Counted from the first letter of the stretch, positions 15,919 through 25,942 are shown. The stretch: 64,000 bases of DNA from an uncultured Sulfitobacter sp. (GCA_913060815.1 CAJXSZ010000017.1:1-64000); one strand, 5' to 3'. Notes: generated by a model from the sequence alone, not told the origin. A program made the numbers and translations.

Positions 15919-18833
15919 GAGTTTCCGAGCAGGGTTCGGGCGACACGGTTCGTTTCCGCTTTGACGGCGTCGGGTATTCGGGTCGTATGGGGGATACAGT
16001 GGCTTCGGCGTTGCTTGCCAGCGGGGTCAAGTTAGTGGCGCGGTCGTTTAAGTATCACCGTCCGCGCGGGATCTTGACCGCTGGCAGTGAGGAGCCGAAT
16101 GCGTTGATCACTGTTGGCAAGGGTGCGCAGGCGGAGCCGAATGTGCGGGCGACGGTACAAGAGGTTTACGACGGTCTTGAGGTGTTTTCGCAGTCGGCGT
16201 GGCCTTCGCTGAAGTTTGACGCGATGGCGGTCAATGATTTGGCGGCGCCGTTTCTGGGGGCTGGGTTTTATTACAAGACGTTCATGTGGCCAAAAGCGTT
16301 TTGGGAGAAGCTGTACGAGCCTGTCATTAGGCGGGCTGCGGGGCTCGGTCGCTTAAGTGGTCGGCATAATCCTGATACCTATGACAAGGCGTTTGCCTTT
16401 TGTGATCTGCTGGTTGTGGGGTCAGGGCCGAGCGGTCTGATGGCGGCACGCGTTGCGGCGGATGCGGGGCTGGATGTGATCTTGTGCGAAGAAGATTCTC
16501 GCATGGGCGGGCGTCTGTTGGTCGAGCGCGAGGATGTGGGCGGCGTGCCTGCGGCCCAGTGGGCAGAGCGGCAAGTGGAAGCGTTGGCGGCAATGCCGAA
16601 TGTGCGGTTGATGACGCGGACGACTGTGACGGGTGCCTATGACGGCGGCGTGTTTGGCGCGCTGGAGCGGGTGACGCATCATGTGCCGCGCAGTGGAGCG
16701 CCTCTGGAGTGTTTCTGGCGGATCACGGCGGCGCGCACGGTGTTGGCAGCAGGCGCGTTGGAGCGGCCAATTGCATTCGAGAACAATGACCGGCCCGGCA
16801 TCATGATGGCGGGTGCGGTGCGGGCGTATCTGAACCGCTGGGGTGTTGCGGCGGGTCAACGTGTCGTGGTGTTCGGCAATAATGATGATGCGCATCGCAC
16901 CGCGCGGGATTTGCACGGCGCAGGGGTCGAGGTTGCGGCCTTGATCGACGCGCGTGCCGATGCGGAGGTGGGCGACGTGCCGTATCCCGTGCATTTGGGC
17001 GCGCAAGTGTGTGGCTCCACTGGGCGTGGCGGGCTGACGTCTGTGCGGGTTCGGACTGGCGCTGGCGAGGTGAACATCAAGGCCGATTGCCTAGCCATGT
17101 CGGGCGGCTGGAACCCGACGGTACATCTGACGTGCCACATGAACGGGCGGCCTGCGTGGCGCGAAGATATTGCCGCTTTTGTGCCAACGCCTGACGCGAT
17201 CCCATCGTTGGAAGCCGCGGGGGCGTGCAACGGGGCGTTCTCGACTGCGGCGTGTTTGGCTGAAGGAGCCGAGGCGGCGTCCCGTGTGGTTGAAGCGCTG
17301 GGCGGTGCGGCCTCGGTCGAGATGCCTGAGGCGGAGGATGCGGCCTATAGGATTGCGCCGCTCTGGGCTGTGGCGGGCAAAGGGCGCGCGTGGCTGGACT
17401 TCCAGAATGACGTGAGTGTGAAGGATGTGAAGCAGGCAGCGGTCGAGAACTTCCGATCTGTGGAGCATATGAAGCGCTACACCACGCAAGGGATGGCGAC
17501 GGATCAGGGCAAGAACTCGAATGTGGGGGCTTTGGCGGTACTGGCCGATGCGACAGGGCGGGGAATACCCGAGACGGGTGTAACCACGTTTCGGCCACCC
17601 TACAGCCCTGTAGCGATTGCAGCGCTGGGGGCGGGAGCGCAGGGGAAGGGCTTTGCGCCCGAACGGCTGACCACCTCCCACAAGCAATCCGAGGAGATGG
17701 GCGCGCCGATGATTGAGGCGGGGCTATGGTACAGGCCCAGCTATTTCCCGCGCGATGGTGAGACGACGTGGCGGCAGTCATGTGACCGCGAGGTTGGCTA
17801 TGTGCGCAAGGCCGTAGGTGTGTGCGATGTGAGCACGCTGGGCAAGATCGATATACAAGGGCCAGATGCGGCCAAGCTCTTGGATTTTGTCTACACGGGC
17901 ATGTTCTCGACGCTCAAGGAAGGGCGCGTGCGGTACGGCCTGATGCTGCGCGAGGATGGCACGGTCATGGATGACGGCACATGTGCGCGGATGGGGGCAG
18001 AGCATTATGTGATGACCACAACGACCGCTGCGGCGGGGGATGTGATGCGGCATTTGGAGTTTGTCTGCCAAATGCTGCACCCCGAGTGGGACGTGACGTT
18101 CACCTCTGTGACCGAGCAGTGGGCGCAGTTTGCCGTGGCGGGGCCCAAGTCGCGGGAGCTGTTGAACGGGGTGCTGGGCGAGGCAATTGATAATGAGAGC
18201 TGGCCGTTCATGGCCTGCGGTGAAGCTACTGTCTTGGGCGTTGCGGGGCGACTCTTCCGCATCAGCTTTAGCGGCGAGCATGCCTATGAGGTCGCTGTGC
18301 CTGCGCGCTATGGGGCGGCGTTGTTTGCCGAGTTGGTGAAGCGTGCCGAGGCGATGGGCGGGGGTGCCTACGGGATGGAAGCGCTTAATGTGCTGCGCAT
18401 CGAGAAGGGGCACATCACCCATTCTGAGATCCACGGGCGGGTCATGGCCTTTGATGTGGGCATGGAACGGATGGTCTCGGACAAGAAGGATTGCGTGGGC
18501 AAGGTGCTGGCCGCGCGCGAGGGTTTGGTTGATCCCATGCGCGAGCGTATGGTGGGGCTGCGACCCGTGGGGGCGGTGAAGAGCTTGAGCGCGGGGGCGC
18601 ATATCTTTGATGCTGGCGCGGCCCACGTGCATGAGAATGATCAGGGCTATGTCACTTCGGTATGTTTCTCGCCCGATGTGGGCACGATGATCGGGTTGGG
18701 TTTTGTGAAGAACGGACCTGCGCGGATGGGTGAGCGGATGGTGGTGCGCGATCACGTGCGTGACCTCACGGTAGAGGTCGAGATATGCTCGCCCGTCTTT
18801 GTGGACCCAGAGGGAGGGCGCGTGCGTGGATAG
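15915..18833 (+). CDS. soxA: Sarcosine oxidase alpha subunit
   Basis: The 972-residue alpha subunit binds NAD+ and carries the folate-dependent half. Seen in order: an N-terminal ferredoxin-like/SoxA domain (residues 1-100), a dinucleotide-binding fold with VVGSGPSGLMAA (about 167-177), and a C-terminal aminomethyltransferase (GCV_T-like) domain from about 600 to the end, which transfers the methylene group to tetrahydrofolate. It is full length. It overlaps soxD by 4 bases and soxG by 8, as expected in a coupled operon. Confidence 0.96.
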   Translation: MRVSEQGSGDTVRFRFDGVGYSGRMGDTVASALLASGVKLVARSFKYHRPRGILTAGSEEPNALITVGKGAQAEPNVRATVQEVYDGLEVFSQSAWPSLKFDAMAVNDLAAPFLGAGFYYKTFMWPKAFWEKLYEPVIRRAAGLGRLSGRHNPDTYDKAFAFCDLLVVGSGPSGLMAARVAADAGLDVILCEEDSRMGGRLLVEREDVGGVPAAQWAERQVEALAAMPNVRLMTRTTVTGAYDGGVFGALERVTHHVPRSGAPLECFWRITAARTVLAAGALERPIAFENNDRPGIMMAGAVRAYLNRWGVAAGQRVVVFGNNDDAHRTARDLHGAGVEVAALIDARADAEVGDVPYPVHLGAQVCGSTGRGGLTSVRVRTGAGEVNIKADCLAMSGGWNPTVHLTCHMNGRPAWREDIAAFVPTPDAIPSLEAAGACNGAFSTAACLAEGAEAASRVVEALGGAASVEMPEAEDAAYRIAPLWAVAGKGRAWLDFQNDVSVKDVKQAAVENFRSVEHMKRYTTQGMATDQGKNSNVGALAVLADATGRGIPETGVTTFRPPYSPVAIAALGAGAQGKGFAPERLTTSHKQSEEMGAPMIEAGLWYRPSYFPRDGETTWRQSCDREVGYVRKAVGVCDVSTLGKIDIQGPDAAKLLDFVYTGMFSTLKEGRVRYGLMLREDGTVMDDGTCARMGAEHYVMTTTTAAAGDVMRHLEFVCQMLHPEWDVTFTSVTEQWAQFAVAGPKSRELLNGVLGEAIDNESWPFMACGEATVLGVAGRLFRISFSGEHAYEVAVPARYGAALFAELVKRAEAMGGGAYGMEALNVLRIEKGHITHSEIHGRVMAFDVGMERMVSDKKDCVGKVLAAREGLVDPMRERMVGLRPVGAVKSLSAGAHIFDAGAAHVHENDQGYVTSVCFSPDVGTMIGLGFVKNGPARMGERMVVRDHVRDLTVEVEICSPVFVDPEGGRVRG

Positions 18834-19362
18834 ATTGCAAGCGACAAGCCCCTGTGCGGGGTTGCTGCCGATGACGGTCGGGGCGCTGAGTGTGGAGGAG
18901 ATGAAAGCGGGACCGATCACCTCTGTAGCGCCGTTCAAAGGGGCGTCCATGGCCTCTGTCGAGCGCGCGCTGGGCGTGCCGTTTCCCGCGCCTTTGCAGA
19001 GCACGGGTGATACTGCCCTGCGCTGCGTCTGGGTCGGGCAGGGGGAGGCATTGCTGATCGGGGCTGTGCCTGACGCCAGCCTCAGGAGCTATGCCGCAGT
19101 GGTGGACCAGTCTGACGCGTGGGCGGTGGTGACATTGCGGGGTGCGCAGGGGCCCGAGGCGCTGGCGCGTCTGGTGCCTGTGGACACGAGGCCCGCGCGG
19201 TTTGGCGTGGGCGCCACCATGCGCACGCAACTCGGGCATATGAACGCCAGCATCACGCGGCTGGACGAGCAGACCGTGATGATCGCGGTTTTCCGCTCAA
19301 TGGCGGGCACGCTTGTTCACGATTTGCGGCGCGCACTAGAAGCGGTGGCGGCGCGCAGCTAG
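18826..19362 (+). CDS. soxG: Sarcosine oxidase gamma subunit
   Basis: The 178-residue protein completes the soxBDAG set. The gamma subunit is a fragment-like relative of the folate-binding fold and stabilises the complex. The GTG start at 18826 is chosen because AGGGAGG lies about 8 bases upstream and the family match starts near RLQATSPCAG; it overlaps the soxA stop by 8 bases. An upstream in-frame ATG at 18799 lies deeper in soxA and lacks a good ribosome site. Confidence 0.92.
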   Translation: MDRLQATSPCAGLLPMTVGALSVEEMKAGPITSVAPFKGASMASVERALGVPFPAPLQSTGDTALRCVWVGQGEALLIGAVPDASLRSYAAVVDQSDAWAVVTLRGAQGPEALARLVPVDTRPARFGVGATMRTQLGHMNASITRLDEQTVMIAVFRSMAGTLVHDLRRALEAVAARS

Positions 19363-19392
19363 AAAGCGACGAGCGTTACGAGGAGTTGGCGA

Positions 19393-19692
19393 ATGCTGCG
19401 CATAGTAAGTTGTGTTGTTTTGATTGCCTTGGCGGCCCCTGCGGTTGCGGCGTCCAAGGCTGAGGACTGTGGATATCAGGCCGATGTCGTCGCTGCGGTT
19501 CAAGCGGCCCGTGTTGCCCGCGTGGGGGAGCGTAAGGTCGCCGAGCATGTTGCCGACAGCGCGCCTGAATGGCCCGAGAAATACAACGCCGTGGTGCCGC
19601 TGGTCACCCCTTGGGTCTACGGCATGAAGCGCGGCGAGGTGCGTAATGCCGATCTTGCGGCGGCGTGGAAAGAGCTGTGTTTGCAGCAATAG
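19393..19692 (+). CDS. Small periplasmic protein, function unknown
   Basis: The 99-residue protein has a signal peptide (MLRIVSCVVLIALAAPAVAASK) and a short mature part rich in helix-forming residues, with two Cys (EDCGY and LCLQQ) that may form a disulfide joining both ends. GAGGAG precedes the ATG at good spacing. It lies 30 bases after soxG and could be read with it, but nothing links it to sarcosine metabolism. I do not recognise the family. Confidence 0.75.
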   Translation: MLRIVSCVVLIALAAPAVAASKAEDCGYQADVVAAVQAARVARVGERKVAEHVADSAPEWPEKYNAVVPLVTPWVYGMKRGEVRNADLAAAWKELCLQQ

Positions 19693-19742
19693 GGCGTCCG
19701 CGCTGACTGGACTCTGGCGCAGCACTGCCCATATTGAGGGGC

Positions 19743-21719
19743 ATGAGCCTGCCCCCTGGATTTCTTGACGAGTTACGCACACGCTCCAGCCTGTCACAGG
19801 TTGTGGGGCGCAAGGTCATGTGGGATGCGCGCAAGTCCAATCAGGGCAAGGGCGATATGTGGGCGCCGTGCCCTTTCCATCAAGAAAAATCTGCCAGTTT
19901 CCATGTCGATGACCGCAAGGGGTTCTATTATTGTTTTGGCTGTCACGCCAAGGGCGATGCGATCTCATTCGTCCGCGAGACAGAGAATGTGAGCTTCATG
20001 GAAGCGGTGGAGATTTTGGCGGGCGAGGCAGGCATGCCCATGCCTGAACGAGACCCGCGTGCCGCAGGGAAGGCCGATGCGCGCAAGGATCTGGCCGATG
20101 TCATGGAGTTGGCGGTCAAATGGTTCCGCCTGCAACTGCGCACGGGGGCGGCATCGGACGCGCGGGAGTATCTGGAGCGGCGGGGCCTGAATGGTGAGGT
20201 CTGTGACCGTTGGGAGATCGGATTTGCCCCCGACAGCTGGCAGGGGCTGTGGGATGCGCTCAAGGGCAAGGACATTGCCGATGATCTGATCTTGGGCGCG
20301 GGGCTGGCCAAGCCTTCGACCAAGGGCGGCAAGCCTTATGACACCTTTCGGGGTCGTATCATGTATCCCATACGCGATGCGCGGGGGCGCTGCATTGCCT
20401 TTGGCGGCCGTGCGATGGACCCCGAAGATAAGGCGAAATACCTAAATTCGCCCGAGACGGAGCTTTTTGATAAGGGGCGCAGTCTTTATAACGTGAAGGC
20501 GGCGCGCACGGCAGCAGGCAAGGGGCAGCCCTTGCTGGTGGCCGAAGGGTATATGGACGTGATCGCGCTGAGCGAAGCGGGGTTCGGTGCCTCCGTCGCA
20601 CCGCTTGGCACGGCGATCACCGAGAACCAGCTGGCGATGCTATGGCGGATCAGCGACGAGCCAATCATTACGCTCGACGGCGATGCGGCGGGCCAGCGTG
20701 CAGCGCTGCGGTTGATTGATCTGGCGCTGCCCCTCTTGGAGGCAGGGCGATCCTTGCGCTTTGCCATGATGCCCGAGGGCCAGGACCCAGATGATCTGCT
20801 GAAATCCTCTGGCGCAGGCGCGGTGCAGGCGCTGCTGGATGCGGCAGTCCCGATGGTGCAACTGCTGTGGGACCGCGAGATCGAAGGCAAGATTTTCGAC
20901 AGCCCTGAACGGAAGGCCGCGCTCGATAAATCCCTGCGTGAAAAGATCATGCTGATCAAAGATCCCAGCATTCGCAGCCATTACGGCCAAGCGATCAAGG
21001 ACATGCGCTGGGACCTGTTCCGCGCTAAATCCGCCCCTACCGGCGGCGGCATGAAGGTCGCACGGGCGGGACAGCCATGGGGGAGCAAAGCACCGCAGGG
21101 GCCGTCGGTAGGCGCGAAAGCCTCGCTTTTGGCGACAGCCTCCGATCCGCGCGCCACAGACCATCTGCGCGAGGCGGTTATTCTTGCTGCCTGCATCCGT
21201 TGCCCAGAGGTGGTCGAGCCCTTCGAGAGCGGTCTGGAGCGGATGGCCTGTCTGGACGGAGACCACGGGACGCTGCGCGATCTGGTATTACGCCATGCGC
21301 CTGACGGGGCAGAGGTGCTGGAAGAGAATATCATCCGCGCTTTGGGACCTGACGCCCTTGAAAAGCTGATGGCGCAGCGCCATGTGGCAATCACGCCCTG
21401 CATTCGCAAACCCGGAGACGTCGACATCACGACGATGACCATTGCGGAGGAGTTGGCAAAACTGGCGGCGGTGCGCGGCCTTCAGGATGAGGTAATGGAT
21501 GCCGCTGACGATCTGAGCGGTGAGGCCGACGAGGGGCTGACGTGGCGGCTGGCTGAGGCAGCTAAAGCAGCGGATCTGGCGCAGCGCGCTGGACAGGAAG
21601 ACAAAGCGGAATATGTGATAGCCGACAACGGGGCGCGGTTGGACCGTGAGCAGGTGGCCAAGAGCCGCAGCCTGTTTGACCAGATCGACTTCTCCAAGGG
21701 TGGCAAAAAGGGCCCGTGA
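19743..21719 (+). CDS. dnaG: DNA primase
   Basis: DnaG makes RNA primers at the replication fork. The 658-residue protein has the N-terminal CHC2 zinc-finger (CPFHQEKSASF... and YCFGCHAKGD, about 37-65), the TOPRIM core with VAEGYMDVIAL (about 262-272) and a C-terminal helical region that in the family binds DnaB. The ATG at 19743 is preferred over a TTG nine bases upstream. It precedes rpoD, the standard alphaproteobacterial pair; rpsU, found before dnaG in enterics, is absent. Confidence 0.96.
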   Translation: MSLPPGFLDELRTRSSLSQVVGRKVMWDARKSNQGKGDMWAPCPFHQEKSASFHVDDRKGFYYCFGCHAKGDAISFVRETENVSFMEAVEILAGEAGMPMPERDPRAAGKADARKDLADVMELAVKWFRLQLRTGAASDAREYLERRGLNGEVCDRWEIGFAPDSWQGLWDALKGKDIADDLILGAGLAKPSTKGGKPYDTFRGRIMYPIRDARGRCIAFGGRAMDPEDKAKYLNSPETELFDKGRSLYNVKAARTAAGKGQPLLVAEGYMDVIALSEAGFGASVAPLGTAITENQLAMLWRISDEPIITLDGDAAGQRAALRLIDLALPLLEAGRSLRFAMMPEGQDPDDLLKSSGAGAVQALLDAAVPMVQLLWDREIEGKIFDSPERKAALDKSLREKIMLIKDPSIRSHYGQAIKDMRWDLFRAKSAPTGGGMKVARAGQPWGSKAPQGPSVGAKASLLATASDPRATDHLREAVILAACIRCPEVVEPFESGLERMACLDGDHGTLRDLVLRHAPDGAEVLEENIIRALGPDALEKLMAQRHVAITPCIRKPGDVDITTMTIAEELAKLAAVRGLQDEVMDAADDLSGEADEGLTWRLAEAAKAADLAQRAGQEDKAEYVIADNGARLDREQVAKSRSLFDQIDFSKGGKKGP

Positions 21720-21810
21720 GGGCCAAGGAGTATGAGGAAGCGGCAGCGCATGTGGCACTGCGGTTACCTAATCGCCGCAATTCGCGGAAAATTTACGATG
21801 TCGGGTTTAA

Positions 21811-21863
21811 GAATCACCTCGGACCCCGCATGATTCGAAAAACGAATCGCTGCCAAGTGATTC
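21811..21863. promoter_or_regulatory. Cluster of four GANTC sites upstream of rpoD
   Basis: GANTC, the target of the alphaproteobacterial methylase CcrM, occurs at 21811-21815, 21832-21836, 21844-21848 and 21859-21863, all within 53 bases directly before rpoD. The middle two form a hairpin-like inverted repeat GATTCG-AAAAA-CGAATC (21832-21848). Sites of this kind can tie transcription to replication-dependent methylation. Confidence 0.5.
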
Positions 21864-21888
21864 GCCAAGGGACAGATAGGAGCTTTTG

Positions 21889-23868
21889 ATGGCTGCCAAA
21901 GACACCAACGAAGACGCCAAGACAGACGATCAGGAGGGCGGTCACTCGCTTGATATGTCGCAGGCTGCTGTCAAGAAGATGATCGGTGAGGCCCGCGAGA
22001 AGGGCTACATCACCTATGACCAGCTCAATACCGTGCTGCCGCCTGATCAGGTGTCCTCGGAGCAGATCGAAGATGTAATGAGCATGCTGTCCGAGATGGG
22101 CATCAACATCATCGAGGACGAGGAAGAAGAAGAAGACAAAGGTGGCACAGATGTGGCGACCACCGACGGCCCCAAAGAAATCACGCTGGGGTCCGGCACC
22201 TCCGAGAAGCTGGACCGCACCGACGATCCGGTGCGCATGTACCTGCGCGAAATGGGTTCCGTTGAACTTCTGAGCCGTGAGGGCGAGATCGCGATTGCCA
22301 AGCGCATCGAGGCGGGCCGCAACACGATGATTGCGGGCCTGTGCGAAAGCCCGCTCACGTTTCAGGCGATCACCATCTGGCGCGACGAACTCCTGTCCGA
22401 AGACATTCTGCTGCGCGATGTGATCGACCTTGAGGCGACATTCGGCAACACGATGGGCGAGGAAGAGACGACCCCTGTGGTGCCTGTTGCAGGAGCTGCT
22501 CCCGCAGCCAAGACCGAAGGCCAGCCCGAGCTGGACGCCGACGGCAATGCCATTACCAGTGATGACGACGATGATGATGACGAGGACGAACAGGCCAATA
22601 TGTCGCTTGCCGCGATGGAGGCCGCACTGAAGCCGCAGGTTCTTGAAACGCTCGACATTATTGCCGACGATTACGTAAAGCTGAGCCAGATGCAGGACAA
22701 CCGCATCTCCGCCACGCTCAACGAGGATGGCTCCTTCTCGGGTAAGAACGAGGCGGCGTATCAGAAGCTGCGCTCGGAGATTGTGCTGCTGGTCAATGAC
22801 CTGCACCTGCACAACAACCGTATTGAAGCCTTGATTGACCAGCTCTACGGCATCAATCGCCGCATCATGCAGATTGATTCATCCATGGTGAAGCTCGCCG
22901 ATCAGGCGCGCATCAACCGCAAGGAATTTGTCGATGCCTACCGCGGTCGCGAACTCGATCCCAACTGGATGGAGCAGATGGCCGAGAAGCCCGGTCGGGG
23001 CTGGCAGATGTTCATCGAACGCTCCGCCGACAAGGTGACAGAGCTGCGCACTGATATGGCGCAAGTGGGCCAGTATGTTGGCCTAGATATCTCTGAATTC
23101 CGCCGCATCGTGCAGCAGGTTCAGAAGGGCGAGAAAGAGGCCCGTCAGGCCAAGAAGGAAATGGTCGAGGCCAACCTGCGCCTCGTGATCTCCATCGCCA
23201 AGAAATACACCAACCGTGGCCTGCAGTTCCTTGACCTTATTCAGGAAGGGAACATCGGCCTCATGAAGGCCGTGGACAAGTTCGAATACCGCCGAGGCTA
23301 CAAATTCTCGACCTACGCCACATGGTGGATCCGTCAGGCGATCACACGCTCTATCGCGGATCAGGCGCGGACCATCCGTATTCCGGTGCATATGATCGAG
23401 ACGATCAACAAGCTGGTGCGCACGGGCCGCCAGATGCTGCACGAGATTGGTCGCGAGCCTACGCCAGAAGAATTGGCCGAAAAGCTGCAAATGCCGCTGG
23501 AGAAAGTCCGCAAGGTGATGAAAATCGCCAAGGAGCCGATTTCTCTGGAGACACCGATTGGCGACGAGGAAGACAGCCAGCTGGGTGATTTCATCGAGGA
23601 CAAGAATGCTGTGCTTCCTTTGGACAGTGCCATTCAGGAGAACCTCAAGGAAACCACGACGCGCGTGTTGGCCAGCCTCACACCGCGTGAGGAGCGTGTG
23701 CTGCGTATGCGTTTCGGCATCGGCATGAACACGGACCACACACTCGAAGAAGTGGGCCAGCAGTTCAGCGTGACGCGCGAACGTATCCGCCAGATCGAGG
23801 CAAAGGCGCTGCGCAAGCTCAAGCATCCTTCGCGCTCGCGCAAGCTGCGTTCGTTCCTCGACCAGTAA
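21889..23868 (+). CDS. rpoD: Primary sigma factor RpoD (sigma-70)
   Basis: The 659-residue housekeeping sigma factor shows region 1.1 (N-terminus), a very acidic linker with a run of Asp (about 225-237) in the non-conserved region, sigma region 2 with the promoter-melting segment ([20 protein letters not shown]), region 3 and region 4.2 with the HTH ([20 protein letters not shown]) near the C-terminus. TAGGAG lies 7 bases before the ATG. A strong terminator follows. The gene is complete. Confidence 0.97.
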   Translation: MAAKDTNEDAKTDDQEGGHSLDMSQAAVKKMIGEAREKGYITYDQLNTVLPPDQVSSEQIEDVMSMLSEMGINIIEDEEEEEDKGGTDVATTDGPKEITLGSGTSEKLDRTDDPVRMYLREMGSVELLSREGEIAIAKRIEAGRNTMIAGLCESPLTFQAITIWRDELLSEDILLRDVIDLEATFGNTMGEEETTPVVPVAGAAPAAKTEGQPELDADGNAITSDDDDDDDEDEQANMSLAAMEAALKPQVLETLDIIADDYVKLSQMQDNRISATLNEDGSFSGKNEAAYQKLRSEIVLLVNDLHLHNNRIEALIDQLYGINRRIMQIDSSMVKLADQARINRKEFVDAYRGRELDPNWMEQMAEKPGRGWQMFIERSADKVTELRTDMAQVGQYVGLDISEFRRIVQQVQKGEKEARQAKKEMVEANLRLVISIAKKYTNRGLQFLDLIQEGNIGLMKAVDKFEYRRGYKFSTYATWWIRQAITRSIADQARTIRIPVHMIETINKLVRTGRQMLHEIGREPTPEELAEKLQMPLEKVRKVMKIAKEPISLETPIGDEEDSQLGDFIEDKNAVLPLDSAIQENLKETTTRVLASLTPREERVLRMRFGIGMNTDHTLEEVGQQFSVTRERIRQIEAKALRKLKHPSRSRKLRSFLDQ

Positions 23869-23890
23869 AACAACCGATCACAACAGCGTT

Positions 23891-23931
23891 ATACCCCGCA
23901 ACGGAATCCCCAGTTGCGGGGTATTGTTTTT
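23891..23931 (+). terminator. Intrinsic terminator after rpoD
   Basis: A perfect 12-bp stem ATACCCCGCAAC/GTTGCGGGGTAT (23891-23902 with 23913-23924) with a 10-base loop is followed by TGTTTTT. Confidence 0.92.
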
Positions 23932-24036
23932 GAGTGGGTGGTTTTCTGCGTGTGAATGCGCGCTATCTGATCTCATAGATGATTTTCACATTGAGGCGCG
24001 CGCCTGTTGGAAGCGCCTCGGCAAGGGAGATATTTC

Positions 24037-24456
24037 ATGCGTCGTATATTTTTGACTGCGGCTGTCGCCGCGTTGTTGCCTGCGTTGGCCCATGCGCAAA
24101 GCTACCGTGCAATCAACAAGCTGACTGTGGTGCCGTTGGGTGGGTCTACATTTGAGGTGATCGAGCAGCGCGGTGAGGGGGCGCGTGGCATCTGGTGCGC
24201 CGCTGCCGAGTATGCCGAGCGGCGCTTGGGGGCGTCAGGCCGTGTCTATATCCGCGAGGGGCGCGGACCTTCGCGCTCTGTGCAAGGGCGCAAGGGCGTG
24301 GTGTTCACCACCAATGCAGCAAGCCTGTCGCAGGGGCCGAGCCAGTCTGTGATCGTCAGCACATCGCGGGTGGGCGCGGGCCTGCCCATCGCCCACGCGA
24401 TCCAGTTCTGCCGCGACAACATCGGGCGCGATGACGACATTCTGGAGCGGAATTGA
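24037..24456 (+). CDS. Secreted protein of unknown function, tandem paralog 1
   Basis: The 139-residue protein has a signal peptide ending AHA-QSYRA. The mature domain carries VVPLGGSTFEVIE, WCAAAEYAERRLG, the segment SVQGRKGVVFTT and a C-terminal FCRDNIGRDDD. The following gene encodes the same pattern, so the two are paralogs. Two conserved Cys (in WCAA and FCRD) probably form a disulfide in the periplasm. The start at 24037 has AAGGGAGA 6 bases upstream. The family is not one I can name; no catalytic motif is apparent. Confidence 0.82.
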   Translation: MRRIFLTAAVAALLPALAHAQSYRAINKLTVVPLGGSTFEVIEQRGEGARGIWCAAAEYAERRLGASGRVYIREGRGPSRSVQGRKGVVFTTNAASLSQGPSQSVIVSTSRVGAGLPIAHAIQFCRDNIGRDDDILERN

Positions 24457-24860
24457 TGCGGCGGGCTCTCGGCGCGCTGGCGTTTGCTGCCATGACTTGC
24501 GGCGCAGATGCTGCAACCTTGGGAGAGGAGGCGCGTTTCGTCATCAACCCGCTGGGCGGGAGTGATTTTGAAGTGATCCGCCTTCAGCAGATGGGCGCGG
24601 CGGAACTGTGGTGTGCTGCGGCGAGCTATGTCGAGGTAAGGCGCGGTCTGTCCGAGACGACACCGATCTATCTGCGCAGCCCGCTTGGCCCTGCGCGCAC
24701 GGCGCAAGGCAGGCGCGGCGTTGTGTTCAGTCTGAGCAAGTCAGGGCTTCCTGCAGCGCAAAAGCGTAACACGCTGACGGTCGATGTCGCTGGTGTGATG
24801 GTGAAATCGGCCGTGGCGCGTCGTTTCTGCCGCGATGCCTTCACCCGCTCGACCAAGTAG
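24456..24860 (+). CDS. Secreted protein of unknown function, tandem paralog 2
   Basis: The 134-residue protein has a signal peptide (MRRALGALAFAAMTCGADA) and repeats the pattern of the preceding gene: INPLGGSDFEVI, ELWCAAASYVEVRRG, AQGRRGVVFSL and RRFCRDAF. Its start overlaps the upstream stop by one base (TGATG), so the pair is translationally coupled and arose by tandem duplication. Divergence is considerable, so the copies probably differ in partner or ligand. Function is unknown. Confidence 0.82.
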   Translation: MRRALGALAFAAMTCGADAATLGEEARFVINPLGGSDFEVIRLQQMGAAELWCAAASYVEVRRGLSETTPIYLRSPLGPARTAQGRRGVVFSLSKSGLPAAQKRNTLTVDVAGVMVKSAVARRFCRDAFTRSTK

Positions 24861-24863
24861 AAA

Positions 24864-25274
24864 ATGCAGACCTCTTTCGTGATCGAAACGCGGGGTCCCG
24901 CGCTTTACGAGTTTACCGATGAGGTGAGCCGTTGGGTGTGGGGCGACGGATTGCTGACGTTGCTGGTGCAGCATACTTCCGCGTCGTTGCTGATCCAAGA
25001 AAATGCAGATGCCGACGTGCAGCGGGATTTGCAGGCCTATTTCAACCGTCTCGTGCCGCACAGTGACGCGCCGCAGATGGCGTATTTGCGCCATACAATC
25101 GAAGGGCCGGACGACATGCCAGCCCATATCAAGGCGGCGATGCTACCCGTGAGCCTCAGCATCCCAGTGCGCGCAGGTCGGTTGGTGCTCGGGACATGGC
25201 AGGGGATTTACCTGTTCGAGCACCGCGATGCGCCGCACACCCGAACAGTGGCGGCGCATCTCAGAGCGGATTAG
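24864..25274 (+). CDS. YjbQ family protein (UPF0047)
   Basis: The 136-residue protein is a full-length YjbQ-type domain with HTSASLLIQENADADVQRDL (about 38-57), LRHTIEGPDDMPAHIK and the C-terminal GTWQGIYLFEHRDAPHTRTV, where conserved His residues form a metal-like site. Family members are annotated as secondary thiamine-phosphate synthase from genetic suppression work; the physiological reaction is uncertain. It starts 3 bases after the secreted paralog pair and overlaps the convergent SDR gene by 4 bases. Confidence 0.9.
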   Translation: MQTSFVIETRGPALYEFTDEVSRWVWGDGLLTLLVQHTSASLLIQENADADVQRDLQAYFNRLVPHSDAPQMAYLRHTIEGPDDMPAHIKAAMLPVSLSIPVRAGRLVLGTWQGIYLFEHRDAPHTRTVAAHLRAD

Positions 25275-25942
25275 TTTGTCGGCGCGATGTAGATTTCGCG
25301 CACGTTGGCCCGTTGGTCAGCGTTGAGCGCAAAGACCATGGCGTCCGCGATATCTTCGGGCTTCAGCTTGTCAGGCTTAGGGCTGTCGAAGAAGCCAGTG
25401 TCGACCATACCTGGTGAGACGACCATACAGCGACCACCCCATTCTGACATCTCCTGCGCGAGATTGCCTGCAAAGCCGTGGATGAACCATTTGGTTGCGC
25501 CGTAGACCGAGCCTTTCAAGTGGTTGCGCCCCGCCATCGAGCCTGTCACGAGGAACTGCCCCTTGACCGGCTTAAGGTGAGGCAACGCGGCATGTGCAGT
25601 ATAAAGCGCGCCTTTAATGTTGAGATCGACCATGCCGTCCCAATCCTCTGGATCGCCTTCCTGAATGCCAGCCCCTGACGAGCCGCGGCCCGCATTTGCA
25701 AATGCAGCATCAACGCTGCCGAATTTCTCTTTAAGCTGGTCCAGCGCTTTCTTCTGGTCGTCAAGCTTGGTCGCATCACCCGTGAGCACCAGTGCCTGGT
25801 CGCCGATGTCGGCTGCAATTCTTTCCAACTCATCGGTGCTGCGCGCGAACAAACCGACGTTCCAACCCGCCTGTGCTGCGGCTTTTGCCGTGGCTTCGCC
25901 AATACCGCTGGAAGCGCCTGTGATGAATAGTGTCTTGGTCAT
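25271..25942 (-). CDS. Short-chain dehydrogenase/reductase
   Basis: The 223-residue protein has the SDR cofactor motif TGASSGIG (about 8-15), an NAG segment (AFANAGRG) and catalytic YxxxK (YGATK). AAAAGGAG precedes the ATG. It is a classical SDR of the type found beside many metabolic genes; the missing basic residue after the Gly motif makes the cofactor hard to call, and the substrate is unknown. It is monocistronic and convergent with yjbQ. Confidence 0.9.
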   Translation of the reverse strand: MTKTLFITGASSGIGEATAKAAAQAGWNVGLFARSTDELERIAADIGDQALVLTGDATKLDDQKKALDQLKEKFGSVDAAFANAGRGSSGAGIQEGDPEDWDGMVDLNIKGALYTAHAALPHLKPVKGQFLVTGSMAGRNHLKGSVYGATKWFIHGFAGNLAQEMSEWGGRCMVVSPGMVDTGFFDSPKPDKLKPEDIADAMVFALNADQRANVREIYIAPTN

